DNA from: Coniella vitis
Lineage: Eukaryota; Ascomycota; Sordariomycetes; Diaporthales; Schizoparmaceae
Length of the DNA: 64,000 nucleotides
Direction: 5' to 3'
NCBI GenBank assembly: GCA_011317545.1
Contig: WUJK01000001.1
Span: 2,337,001 to 2,401,000, forward strand
Shown: piece by piece, positions 32,955 to 45,278 of the stretch
Layout of the letters: each line of letters opens with the position of its first letter
Position numbering within the stretch: the first letter of the stretch is position 1
Position numbers and translations under genes: made by a program
The notes under the pieces: generated by a model
What the model was told of the DNA's origin: nothing
What the model saw: only the letters and a program-made list of their open reading frames with translations
The model's database searches: none

Positions 32955-35140
32955 TTACCGCCACAAGTCCATTTTCGAAGCTCGTTTCTCTCGAATCTCT
33001 GCGCTTTTTGGACGCGGCCACTCCTCGTTACCGCCTGCATCAGGCGCACTACCCCTCCTGCCTCTTGCGTTGTCAGGGACGGGGAGGAACCCGCCCGCGC
33101 CGTTGCCCATGAACACGCTCTTGCGGGCACCTGCACGTGAATTCCATCCCGAACCGTTGCTGTCCAGCCCATAGCTACTGGGCGGACGGTTGCCCAGCCC
33201 ATCGCCAGCGCTCAGATCGTACTTTTTGTCTGGCTCCACCTTGACCATGCCCCAAGTCAGCTCGTCACTGCCCTTGGTGAACACCTCGAGGGTCTGGGGA
33301 AGGCCGCTTGGTCCATTGGGCCCTGCAAAGGCCGCAAAGGGGTTGTTGGACGAGAAACGTGGGTTGTAGCCCCCACCAGTCGCAAAAGGCTTCACGGGCG
33401 GCCTCGGGTCGCCAAAGGGATTGGTGGACGCGCCCGTCATCTGACCAGTAAGCTGAGGCTGCTGCTGGAAGCCGTTGGGAAACCCGCTGCCTGGGAAGGC
33501 CGGTGACCCGAGGCTGTTGTAGGAAATGTTGGATGAAAGCCCAGTCGAGCGTTGCGACCCGCTACTACCGGGTCTCTTGTACGCGTCTCTCGCAAACTTG
33601 GGTGCAGGTCGAGGCAGGCCAGCCAGAGTGTCAGGAAAGTCGGCATCCCGCACGTAGAGAGCTCGAAGATTCGGCAATCCGCCCATCAACAGCGAACCTG
33701 ACAAGTAGTTGTAATAGGACGGGAGAATGTTGGAGTAGGGGCTCGCGTTTGCAGCAGCCGTGATCTCATAGTGTAAGACCTCGAGGGAAATGGATGCCAG
33801 TGGTGGCACCTGAGGCGTGCCAGCAGCCAAAGGCAAGGGCTTCGCAGCGACATACGAAAGAGTCAGTCGCTTCATACGTGGTGCCGCGCCCAAGACCTGT
33901 TGTAAAGTCCACGGAGTCACACCAGTGTCTGAGAGATTGAGCACCTTGAGAGCCTGCAGGGTATCGGAGCGTGCCAGGTAGCCTTGTAGACCTTGCGCAG
34001 TGATACCTGGGGTCTGTTCCAGGATGAGCTCCTCCAAAGCTGGGAATGCTGGGAGCAAGTCGCTTTGGTGGGCAATGATATCGTCCGTGATGGAGCTCAT
34101 GTCCACGATCTTGAGAGCTCGCAGATTGTCCAGCACGGCAAGTGCATGTAAGAGAATGGTAGGATCCATGTGAAGACATCGCAGCTCTACCACCTCGAGA
34201 CTTCGAAATAGATGCCCGCTGGCAACACGTTCCAGACTTCGCTCAGAGCCACGCAGATAAGTCATTTTCCTCAAATTTGTACACCGTGCCTCTACCTCCA
34301 TTCGCAGGGTAATATACGAGCTTTCATCGTGGTACAGAGCTTCGGGAAGGTCGACATATCGCAGGTTGGGCAGCACGGCAATCGTCCGCGCCAAATCGGC
34401 TTGGCAAGACTCTCTCAGCATATAAGGTAGCTTGAAATACTCGACAAGAGGGCCGAGGCGAGCAGGGTCTTCACGGAGCGTTCTGCAAAGCAGCTTGAGT
34501 CGCTGTCGGGAGGTGTCCTCGGGCTCGCCGTTGTGGTCAAAGAAGGTCTTGTGTTTGCGTCGGTCGGCCAGCAAGGCTTCGCGATCACAGTAGTGAACTG
34601 CTTCGATCCTGATGCTGCGGTACCTACGAGCCAACCAATTCCCAATTAGCATGCGCGTCCTTCACAAGAGCAACAAACCCCTGCCTTTCGTTTTTATATC
34701 TGTTCAGGCCATGCCATTGACCAGCAGACACACAGCACGCGCCCATGTACTTACATAACCTTGAGCCCCGCAGCTCGCCATCTCTTGCAGACGAGCAGAC
34801 AGTAGGATATGTCGCGCAGATCGCACAGCATGCAGGCATCCTCGAGAGAGCTCTGCTCCTGGGTCTCGTAGGTCGAGTCCATAGTGTGCGGACATACGAA
34901 GGCAAAGATGCGCTCGAGAACGGGAGGGGGCAGCTGGGCGAGCCGAGCAGCCGAGGCCCGCGATGGCGAGCCTGGTATGGGTGGGACGCCATAGTCGTCG
35001 GCGCCTGGCTGGTAGTAGCGAGGCTGGGCTGGCATGCTGCCGCCAAACTGGCGGTAGCTCTTGGAGAAGGCCTGCGCGCCCGTGGTTTCCGACTTGTTGC
35101 GGTTCTTCCGCCGCTTGAAGAGGCGCATGAGTTTGCTCAT
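32955..35140 (-). CDS. F-box protein with LRR-like region
   Basis: Likely substrate receptor of an SCF ubiquitin ligase. Exons 34755-35140 and 32955-34623 (131-bp intron, GTAAGT donor, phase 2) give 684 residues. The N-terminus is basic (MSKLMRLFKRRKNRNK). An F-box is at about 67-123 (LAQLPPPVLERIFAFV...LLVCKRWRAAGL), interrupted by a longer loop containing DACMLCDLRDISY. Residues of about 180-420 show degenerate leucine-rich repeats (LPNLRYVDLPEAL, LRALKIVDMSS, LEELILEQTPGI, LKVLNLSDTGV). The C-terminal third is Gly/Ser/Pro/Asn-rich and contains two NPF tripeptides (STNPFGD, SNNPFAA), motifs that EH-domain endocytic proteins can bind. I do not recognise a named orthologue; it looks like a conserved hypothetical of filamentous fungi. 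The start at MSKLM is chosen for its basic N-terminus and proximity to the F-box. Confidence 0.85.
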
Positions 35141-37611
35141 GGTGGGCAGTACGTCGTCAGAGTGCTGCGCTGGGGTGGGTAGGAGGATGGTTCGAGTGAG
35201 GTTTGCAGCTCGGGCATAGACGAAGTAGACGAGCACCGGCGTGGGAGGCGGCAGGGTCAGTTGCAGGCTTGCTGCGCGCGGTAAGAAGAGAGAAAGATGT
35301 CGGTAACTATGCTAGCAGAAGAGGGGAAAGACAATATGCTAGAAACCAGCCAGGGTGTCGGCGCAGCCCGTTGAAGCCGGAGATGCAAGTAGAGCTGGAG
35401 ATCAATGGAGAGGGACCGCCGAGAGTGGGCAAGTGACGAGCCGGGCGGAAGATTAGAAGAGGCAAGCACCCTAGATGCGGACAGCAGCCCCAGGAAATGA
35501 GATATGAAAAAAGGCCGGCTGCACCCTTCGCCTTCTCACCACTTGCCGAGAGTTGTTGGAAGTGCACCCCGGACCAAACAATCACAGGCTGACAAAGACA
35601 GACAGCCTCATAGGGGCGGCCTTTGTCGTGGTTGGTCAACTCCCAACTCGGCTCGGCGCGAGATTGGTGGCTTTCGCTCTGGGATGTCAGGATGTGTGAT
35701 TGCGATGGGAAACGTCGGGGGTGCAAGGGAGCCAGCCCAGCAACCAGCCAGTGCCAGCCAGGCCCGGGTTGGTGCGCGAGCTTGGCGACGAGGGGAAGAT
35801 CGACGTTGACAGCCGCCCACACCCAATGGTCCTGGTTGCTGCACCAGTGCACCAACTGGAAAGCCGTCGTTTTATTTTTGGAGCCGGGCTGCCTTGTGGC
35901 AGGGAAAACATTCTGGGGAACCCAAGCCAAAAAAGAAAGAACTCGCATGGTTCAGGGTCCGCCTCTTTCCAGCAGGCTGCGCGCTATTCCACAATGAGGA
36001 TAGAGCCTCCCGGGCTGCCCCGTTCTCAAAGATCCCATGGGATAGCAAGTACCGTGTCATATAATCTCAGTGACAGAGTACATGCTGTCCAGCACTTGAC
36101 AGCAGCCCTCGGTATCGGATGGATCCAGGCATTTAGATTGCACTGATATCAGGGTATCTTGAGCAACTTCATTGACCATTTGACATAAAAGGTTAGAATA
36201 GTACCAACGGCCACGCAATCGAGGCTTGCCGTAGCAACCGACGAGTCAATAGCCATTGGCCAATTTTAGGGCCAACAAATTCCGCAACCCTTCTCCATGC
36301 CTCTGTTGGTGCCATCGCAGGGCACCTATCCGAATCTTTGGGGGCTCTGGGGGCCAAGAATGCAACCTCTCAGATTGCCAACAGACTTGAAAATACTGCA
36401 ACTACCTGCTATGTAGGTAGCAGAGTTACTACACACCATGCACCTAGAAATCCAGAACTGGGGCGGAAGATCCGACGTCCTGATAGGAACTGGATGCCAG
36501 AGACATGCTATGCCAAATTAAAGGACTTTGCATTCTTATCACATCCATTCATTTACGTGGACGGGCTACTATGACCAAAAAAAAAAAAACGATAAATACC
36601 TCGTCCATTATACTGCATTCTCAATATCTCGGTAAAGTCTAAAGGGTAGATCAATAAAACCCCACTCTATTTACCTTTTCCGTAAATCATTACAAATTCA
36701 CTCAGCAACACAAGACAAAAACACTCATCCATCTACCCAAGTCTATAAATATGCATACCAGAAATGCCCGCTGAGTGGCCATAAAACACCGACTGACTTG
36801 TGTCAGAATGTCTCGCACAGCGTCCATCGACTGGCCAACAAGCGCTTATGACGTGCCAAGGAAATGCAGATCCGGCTGCACAAGTATCCATTAATAAAAT
36901 AAATGTCGTGAGTGGTTGTCCCGCTCACCACGTTTCCATGCTTTTGAGCCCTGCTACAATAGTATGCATCGCTAAACTGCACCTGCCTGCTGTTGCGGCA
37001 CCAGCCTTGACAGCGAATCAACCATATTATAACTAACTACCTAGGCAGCTGGCAATCAGTCTACTCCGGAACTTGAATTTTTGGGGGTGGGATATCGAGA
37101 ATCAAAGTTTCCTGTCTACTATGTATACATAGTAGACAATGATGTCAAAAAGCTCGTCCACTAACGTGGTTACTGTATGTACATAGTAATCAAGAAACCC
37201 TGATGAATTGTATTGACGCCGTTTTTTACGAGCACACGATCCACACCAATGTTGCCAAGTCGCGACATTGAATCAAGCGCTTGCTTAATCAAGACAAAGG
37301 TCATTCTTTTTTGGAAACGACCAATCCCAAACTTCATTACCAAAGAATGCTGCCACAATGCCGTGGTTTCAGTTCAAGGAATAGATGAAATAAATATACA
37401 ATGATTTTGACGGGGCTCCTAATGATAACTCGGATGCATAACACGTCCCACATGCCAAGTTACTGATTCACTCTGTATCCTGGGGCGAAACCACCGAGAA
37501 CATGCAAATGCCACAAAACGCATCTCAAGCCTCGAACATAGAAGTGGAGAGTTGACATTATGCTCCCTTCCAAGCCGGAGTCTCACCATCAAGCCGTCTC
37601 TGGAGGTAGCT
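35141..37611. other. 2.5 kb gene-free interval
   Basis: Upstream region of the F-box gene and 3' flank of glycogen synthase. No gene seen. The part after about 36,560 is A/T-rich. It holds the 26-bp palindrome 37113-37138 and another single motif copy at 37180-37188. Confidence 0.55.
37113..37138. repeat. Perfect 26-bp palindrome built from TACTATGTA/TACATAGTA
   Basis: The left arm TGTCTACTATGTA is followed directly by its exact reverse complement, with no loop. It contains two face-to-face copies of the dispersed 9-mer (37117-37125 and 37126-37134). Another copy follows 46 bp later at 37180-37188 within an imperfect palindrome (TTACTGTATG / ACATAGTAA). Confidence 0.95.
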
Positions 37612-39993
37612 TTAGGTGTCCCCGTTGAGTTGGACGCCATCCAGAGGACTTCCAGGGCCGTTGCGCTTCGTCCGCAGCGTCAGAGGGAAGGCATACTCAT
37701 CAGGATCTTCCTCCTCACTGAAGTCAGATTGTTAGTACATGTTTGGTTGTTAAAAGATAATTGAAGCAATAGCACTTACGGCAACTTCCAAGCCACGTAA
37801 TCTTCCGTGCTCAGACCCTCATGACCCTCCTGTATGCTGGCAAAGTCTCCTGGCGTCATCATACCAGCCCGATCACGAGGAGATCCTGGGACGGAGAATG
37901 GCCGCGAGATCTTCTGCTCCACTCCAGGAATGTAGTCGTCATCCTCAATATCGCCCTCGAAGGAGTTGGGATACGCCCTCCGAAGGGCAAGCTGCCGAGC
38001 CTTGACGTACTCCATGCCCATTCTCTTCCAGTCCAGCAGGTCACTCAAGCGTTCCGTACGGTTCCTCTGGTTGATGCGCTGTCTCCGACTCTTGAGAGCA
38101 AAGTCAAACATAAACGACGTCAACTGGTTCACAGAGTCATCCACGCCTTTGTTCCTGCGGTCAACAATGTAAATACCGTAGTCGCTAGAATTCTCAATAA
38201 GTTCCTCCATGTAGCAACCAAAGCCAGACAGGTTAGTAGTAATACTGGGCACACCCATAACGGTACACTCGGCAGGTGTGTAGCCCCAGGGTTCATAGTA
38301 AGAGGAGAAGACGCCGAGGTGAGTTCCTCGGACAAAATCATCGTAGTCCAAGGGCAGAACGGGGTTTGCGGAGTTGAGGAATTCAGGGTGGAAGATGACC
38401 TTGACACGGTCAGAAGGAGCGTTGAAAAGCTGAACACGGCGGATTTGGTTGAGGACAGGGTCCTCGGAATCATTGACCATATTGTGCGTCACGATTGGCG
38501 GCAGACCGTGCCTCTTCATGGCGAACAAGCGCCTTCGCAGCAGGACACGATCCTGGGGGGTGATCAGCTCCTTCTCATCTGGGAGAGGGTCGCCATCATG
38601 CCACTTGAGAGATCTTTCAAAGACACGGCGTCCAATGCTCTTCTCGATGATGTCGACCGTGTCCCGGAGCGATTTTATCACAGCCTGACCCTTCAAAGCC
38701 TCCACTGTCAACGAAGTAGTTTGGGCGGGCATGATAATGAACGCAACAATGGTCGTCTTGCTGCCAGAGGTCTTGAGGCGGTGGTTTAAGCGAGCCAACG
38801 ACTCGATAAACATATCCACACCCTTATTTCTAAACTCGTATCGACCGGCTGTAAAGAAGTAGAGCGTGTTCTCTGGGTCAAAGTCGTAGTGTCCGTAAAA
38901 GTGGCCCCTGACAAAGTCGTGGATTTTCTCCTTGGACTGTTGGTGCAGGTTCTGGAATTCGTGGACCGCAGAAAATTTGGTAACGTTCAGACCGTTGGGA
39001 AGCACTCCGTCTGGCTTACGCTTCAAAAGGTGCTCGCTCTCATAGGCTGTAATGTGAGACACAGTGGTAAAGACATCGCACGCGTGAGCGGCAGCTCGTT
39101 CTATGCAGTACCTGTGATAGATACCGCGCTTCCCTGCCTCAGCGTCGACGTCGAACCACTGCAGGTTGTTGTAGAAATCAACCGAGCCGGCGCACAAGTA
39201 TCGTCCAAGCAGAGTTGCATGGGTGGTGAAAATGGTAGTCACATCAATCCGGCGCTTCTTGGCCAATGGCAGCGCCACACCGGCCAACCACTCGTGGAAA
39301 TGAGCAATGACCGCCTTTGTCTTCTCGTGGCTCACGTACTGCACAATAGTCCTGATATTAGCTCTCGGATCAACACGGCAGCCCCGATTTGAATTCGAGG
39401 ATAACATACCTCGCCGAGAAACCAAGCGACAAGGTAGCCAAACACAATTGCCTCGTTCGTCTCATCATCACCAGGAGGAGAAGGAATTGAGGCAATGTTC
39501 CACAGATCCGTCTTCCACTCGTTCATGAACTTGTATGCCGTCTTGGTGTCAATGAGAACCACTCGCGGGGCACCTTCAATAAGCCAGCGCCCGTATAGTA
39601 TACCGATGCCTCGGTCTCGCATGGCCTGGATGGTGTTGGCAAGTTCGGGAACGGTGGGCTCGAGCTCTTCGACCTCGACAGCAGCCTGCAAGGTGTCAGC
39701 TCACAATTGGTCCAGGTGTGGGCGAGGATGCATTGTCCAACACTCACAGACTGGTGGTTCAGAGGCCCAATAAGCGTGTAACGTTCTCCATACTCGGCTG
39801 TCGTTACTGGAGCTTTCGACTTGAGCACCGAGTAGATACCACCGACTATGAAATATATGTCAAAAGGAATTGGCCAGAAATCCAACACAAACGCACCATA
39901 CGACATACCTCGGTGAGCGACCTCGGTCGCAATTTCGAACAAGATATGGTTCTTGACATCGCGCGGTGCGCGCTCTGTGTCTTCACTCGACAT
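37612..39993 (-). CDS. gsy1: Glycogen synthase (GT3)
   Basis: Transfers glucose from UDP-glucose to the non-reducing end of glycogen in the cytosol. Five exons, 39909-39993, 39748-39845, 39410-39685, 37780-39338 and 37612-37717, give 707 residues, matching yeast Gsy (705-708). Introns are 63, 62, 71 and 62 bp. The joins give NHILFEIATEVAHRVGGIYS (the UDP-glucose-binding KVGGI-type loop as RVGGIY), FGYLVAWFLGEYVSHEKTKA and WKLPEEEDPDEY. Other marks are AHFHEWLAG, the TTHATLLGRYLCAG block, YYEPWGYTPAECTVMGVPS with the catalytic Glu502, and the Arg cluster RRQRINQRNRTER (about 571-582) that binds glucose-6-phosphate in yeast. The C-terminal tail has Ser/Thr-Pro and RPFSVPGSP sites where yeast enzymes are phosphorylated and turned off. 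Both allosteric and phosphorylation control are therefore expected. Confidence 0.97.
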
Positions 39994-41175
39994 TCTGGAG
40001 GAGGCGACGTGCAGACAAGGCGATGATGGAAGAGTACGGAGCTGGAGATAGCGGTGGCTGATTGCAATGGTCAGACTTAATATCGCTTCTGTAGGGTGGC
40101 ATGACATCGTGGAGCGTTATGAGCAGTTGCACTGGAGCGCAGCGTGCAAGCACATACTCCCCAGCGACATCTGCATGGCGGGGTGTAAGTAGAAGAACTC
40201 ACGATTTTCAAACACTCAACCTGCAAGCGGGGGCGGCTACAAGTAGGCAGGACGGCACGAGGTGGGTGAGAGGTTGGGTTCAGAATCGGGGCGGCAGCAG
40301 CAGCCTGGGAAATGAAGTATATATGACCACAAGTCTGGTGGCGCGAGGTCAGATGGACAATATGTAGCAACCACGTCGGCGGCGGCGAAGTTCGGCACAG
40401 ACGACAGCGATGGATGGACAAAACCAAGCGCTGGTGCGGTGATCTCTGCCTAGAGCGCCGTGTGAGCAGGTTAGATCAGGTCAGGATCAGGACGAGCTTT
40501 GCAAAGAAAAGACGGCAGGAAGGACCAGGTATTATGCTCGGTGCGATCATCGCAGCTTGGGGTTGCCTGGCAAATGCCTGGGTGGTTGGGGCAGTTGGGT
40601 AGGTGTGACGCTAGCCCACAGCAATAGCCAGGGCGTTAGTCTATTTCTGGCCTAGAGGTTGGCCAGGGGCTGGGGTAGGTACGTATCGTTGGCTATGTAT
40701 GGACACAAGCAGCAGCCCGTGGAATTGCATCCCCAGAATCACCTTATGTCGATGGATGGAAAGGATAAAGTCTTGTCATCTTGGCTTCCTCCAGTCACCC
40801 TTTCTGCGTACAACCCTCTCTCAGCACCAAGGCTTGCAGAGAGCCCCGGGATCCTTCGGGGCGTCGTCTACTCGCCAAGAAAGGATACCATATGGGCCTT
40901 TAAAATAGCAACCCATCCTACGATCCTGGGTTTTGAGCTTCAAGAGCTCCATCCAGGCTCCAGCCCGGCGTCCTGTTGACCATGTGACCCGGCAAGAGGA
41001 CTGTACATAAGTAAGCACCTTCTCTGCCGCTCGTTTCCCCCCAATGAGGCGTGGATGCCCAAGCCTGTTTGCTCTCTTTTTCATCTCTTCATCCCACTCT
41101 GGCACAGAATTCTGCTCCCTTCCGTAGTAAGCCACCGTAGCGAGGCGCATGCATGCAAGTCAGAACAGCCGTCCA

Positions 41176-41256
41176 CATAGTAGATACATAGTACTATGTA
41201 CATGAAGGATGGCATACCCGGCGCTAATCGCGCGCCACAAGCCTTTATACATAGTA
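41176..41256. repeat. Cluster of TACATAGTA/TACTATGTA motifs (left part)
   Basis: Exact copies at 41185-41193 and 41192-41200 (overlapping, inverted) and at 41248-41256. A partial copy (ACATAGTAG) starts at about 41176. Confidence 0.9.
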
Positions 41257-41461
41257 TGCACAGCATGCCAGCAAACCTTGAACGCATCCTGGTCTGATGG
41301 GACAAGAGAAAGTTTCTGCATCTGCTTGTCAATTGGGCTGCGAGAATTGGGCAAAGCAGCCAGTGAGAAAGAAGGACGAAGAAGGAGAGAAGGGGGAGGG
41401 TGGTGCTGGTGATAGTGCTGGTGTAGGTGCAGGTGCAGGCCAAGAAATTATTGAAATTGAA

Positions 41462-41535
41462 TACTATGTACGTCGCGCGTCCTAGCGCTGTACGACTAGC
41501 GGACACGCCCCGTCCGCGCCTCTATGTACATAGTA
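41462..41535. repeat. Cluster of TACATAGTA/TACTATGTA motifs (right part)
   Basis: Exact copies at 41462-41470 and 41527-41535. The second is preceded by CTATG, so it forms an almost complete palindrome. Confidence 0.9.
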
Positions 41536-44500
41536 GCACCTCCAGTCCCCGAGCTCCAGAGCATGGATGGGCCTGGGGCGACAAGCTGTAGTCTCCGCGT
41601 TCCCCGCTTTCGCACACAGAGCCAACCTGGAGCTCTGCCCTCGTATGACGTACCTCAGCTCTGGGGTTTGGAGAATTTCTTTGCGCATCTCCACTTTGTG
41701 CCATTGCGGCTTCATTTCCGTCCGATCGTCGTGTATGGAAAAGTCCTGTCCAATATTGTTTGCGTTCGGCCATGAACCACGGTTTCTAGCTGCTCACTGG
41801 CTATCTACCATAGGCATTCATGCAAAGCCTTTTGTGGCTTCCCCCACAAGCCCAGCCATGAACAAATATTAAGTGCAAAGCAAATGCCATGTAATGGCTC
41901 TACGGTGTTTCAGGGCCAAGTGCAGGTGGACTTTTTGAGCCCGCAACTTACCAAGCCAGAACATCTATCTATCATAGTGCAGTCTCAGATAATTGCTCAC
42001 GGCACAATTCGCTCTTCCATTTCTTCTGAGAGTGCCTAAATATGTCTTGCCAACTGATAGCTGTGACCGTGGGTCCTAGGGAGCATGTTGTTCGTGCCTA
42101 CAGCCTCAACTTACTTTACTCTTCGTTCCACGCACTCCACGAAATCCGAATTTCTTGGCGATATGATGAAGAATAACAATATATACGTCTGTGTGTGTAT
42201 ATATAATATAACATATAAGTCATCCTCTCAAAGAACGATTACTGCAATCGTACTTTAAGTTGCGTAACTGATTCTGGGGAAAACTACCACGATTCTTCCG
42301 CCAGGCCTTGTTACGAACATAATCTACCAGAGCTTCAAATTTATTGATCTAATGTCACTCTAGCGGCTGGCAATGATAGCAGACCTCGTAAAGTGTAAGA
42401 GATAGATACAAGCATTTCTAGACAGCATAATATAAGCCAAAGACAAAGTAAAGGATGCAATTCAAGGAGACAGATTCAGAACTGGGATTGCAGAATCTGG
42501 TCTTACTAGAGCAAACCCTGGTAGCCTCGTACTCATTATCCTGGGTCTGAGCTAAGGCTCTACGCAGCGGTAGGTCGAACGTCACAACTGAAGGCCCGTC
42601 ATCCTAGCGTTTGGAGACCATTCTCCTCGCTTCCGGGCAGCCAAACCTAAGCTAGTTGGCTTGCAATCATCGACATAGTATCGTGCTTTGAGGGTTTAGA
42701 CATACATAGGTACGACTTCCCTCCCCAAGCTCAGAACGAAGATAATAACGCTAATTATTGTTCACAAGCTTAGCTTAAGCAGCAGGAAAGTCAATGATAC
42801 AAGGCCACCAGCAAGATGGCAAGCCTCGGCGTAATGCGTGCCTATGGCAAGCCTGGGTATTTTCCGTCGGCAAGAGCTGAATGCGATGTCGGTTCAAATC
42901 GTACATCCGGGTTAGGGTCAGAGGTTATGGCCCGTGCGCTCGTCAGGCTACAACGTCCGGAGACTGGCGGTACTGTGAAGCTAGACGCTGTCCAACTCCC
43001 AGCCCCTCCACACCAACGACTTGTCTTCTACTGCTTGCCATCAAAACCCGGCCAAGGCTCATCACATGCCCACCATGTGAACCCTTTGCACAACTCAGCC
43101 GTTACTGGCGACGGAATAACAGCTTTTACCCTGGATTTTAGTCCGTGCTGCGTTACTGGTGGCCCGACTAAAAATGGCGCGACTGCGGTAACCAGCGACA
43201 AGGCAAGCCGCCAACACTCGCGCAAGAGCCCGACAACCCCGGAATCCTTCTACGACCTGCCGCGTCAATATTCAATGGGCCATTTCCTATTCCAGTCCCT
43301 TTGCACGATCCAATAGTATATCTCACACAAGCCGGACGCCAGTATGCCGGATGAGGGTCAACGTGCAGTATAAAACATGGCAATAAGGGATCAGGAAAGA
43401 GGCGCACAGCAATTATGATCAGGTCCTTACCCGTTGCTTATGGCCGTTTGGTGAGGCACGAGCACGGTAATTGCGAAGATCCCTGTTGTCATGGTTATCG
43501 ACCTCGCGGTCGTTGCCAGATGCTCGCCTGCAGACCTCCAGAGGTGCGCTACAAAAGTTGGCCGTCGCTTAGACCGTGATATCACCAAGTGTATCGCTTA
43601 ACGGTGTCTATTCAACAAAGCAGCCTCCGCTCACCACCATGATCGCGATGCTGGGTGACCAAGACATACTGTCCATCACCACTCACTCCGCAGACAGACA
43701 ACGTTTGTGTCTTGTGGGCGCGTCCTCTGCTACGGCTCTGTGGTGCCTCTTTCCTCTGGCTGCATCGCATCCTCCTGCGAATGTGTCATATTGCTTTGAT
43801 GCTGTTCTTGACGAAACGATTCACGAGTTGATATTTGGGAGCCTTGGCCCAATTTGAGTGAAATCCGGCTTGTCGTGGGCAATAACCATGTCACGGGCGT
43901 TGGGCAAGGGAGGGAGACTGTGTGGAATCTGCATTTTGTTGTCGTTGTCGCTGATGTTCAGAGAGGAGGATGATGGGTTGACCCGGCCATATGCACGACA
44001 TGTCGCCACCAAGGCATTTAATGCTCCCATGATTTGAGCTGCATGTCTGGCTGTCGATGCTGCTGGGCGTCAGTCTTCTTCGTAAACCAAAAATGCCCTA
44101 CGTAGATATCACTTCCCAAGACTAGAGCGCTGGACTCGCAACGGCAGAGAATCTGCCGAGCCGCGGCACTCTCATGTCTAGGTTGCCAGGCCGATACACT
44201 AGATAACGACCAAGGGCTGGGGATCTGGTGTGGCCAAGAACTCTGGCTTGAGACATCTTCTCAAGAGCTGGAAAAGATGCTGGCAGTTGTGCTTGGGAAG
44301 ACATGGGCACCTCGATGAGGGGCGACTTGCCTAGCTCCTCGGCAAGTGACGACACGAACGAAGGAAGGCATCTCGGGTCTGGAGCAAGAGCCAGTCGGCC
44401 TGCAAAATCCACGCTCGAGCTCTTCTTCAGACGTTATTCCGTGTGCAGCTCGGCGGCTTAGGTTTCTGGCGTCGTTTACCGCGGCCCCCCCCCCACCAGG

Positions 44501-45278
44501 ACTGAGGGATGCTGGGTCGCCGAGGGTCGTTAATTGCTTGCATTCTGCCATTGGCTTGCAGGCTAGCCGCTATTCTGAGCGCACCTTTGGCAACTTTGAC
44601 TAACCTTGATACTTTACTACAGCCATCTCGACGCCAGCTGACCAAAGCGCCTTGTTCGCACATCGTCGACACCGTCGATCCAGCCTTTTGCTCAGCGCGC
44701 TTTGCCGTCTGTATCCACCAAGCCTCGGTGCATTTTCGCGATCACGAATGCGCAGCCCTTGACCAAACTTCGCAATCGAACAACACATTGCAACGCGCAA
44801 TCCCGCACCATTCGACGCTGCGGTTCTAGTCTCAGTCCGAGACGACCGTCGAACACGAGTGGATTGCCCCCTCTCATCCATCGAGTGCTGGCCAAACCGC
44901 GTAGCCTGCTTACACCCTTCGTCCGCCAACCTGCCCTTGCACTTTCTCTTCCCCCTTCCCTCGCACTCTGCACATTACAACCTTAATAACCCAAGCGTTA
45001 GTCAACCTCCATTCCGTCTGGATTTTCTATTGGCAACGGCATTCACCCTGTGGCGCGGTGTTCAAAGCGTGATCATTTCGTACTGAACTAGCAGTGTACC
45101 TTGTTCTTTGGGTTGGTTTACGCCCAAAGCACCGCCTGTCGTGAGTGGAGGAGGCGCTGCCGTTCAGCGCGTCTAAACGGCGGCTAGAGCCGCCGAATCT
45201 TAGCACAGGCCCAGACAAGCCCAGCGGTTCCAGAGGTTTATTAGGCGGGCTTGCAGCTACTGCCACCAAAGGTCAAAA

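Larger units (their letters stand above)
39994..45278. other. 5.3 kb divergent gene-free interval, glycogen synthase / CTK1
   Basis: No supportable gene. 41176-41535 is a cluster of five TACATAGTA/TACTATGTA copies. About 41870-42800 looks A/T-richer than its surroundings (for example a TATATA-rich patch near 42180-42215), and may be a decayed repeat. 44500-45278 is C/T-rich with short frames and looks like the CTK1 leader. Open frames such as 42816-43316 have no recognisable motifs. Confidence 0.5.

Noticed and set aside
37821..38789. Plus-strand open frame of 322 codons
   Set aside because: It is the mirror image of the glycogen synthase exon, and has no motif of its own.
42891..42900. GGTTCAAATC, like a tRNA B box
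   Set aside because: The five bases on each side do not form a T stem, and there is no A box, acceptor pairing or T-run terminator at the right distances.
42816..43316. Plus-strand frame of 166 codons
   Set aside because: No recognisable domain, ordinary composition, and no splice or neighbour support; kept as non-coding.
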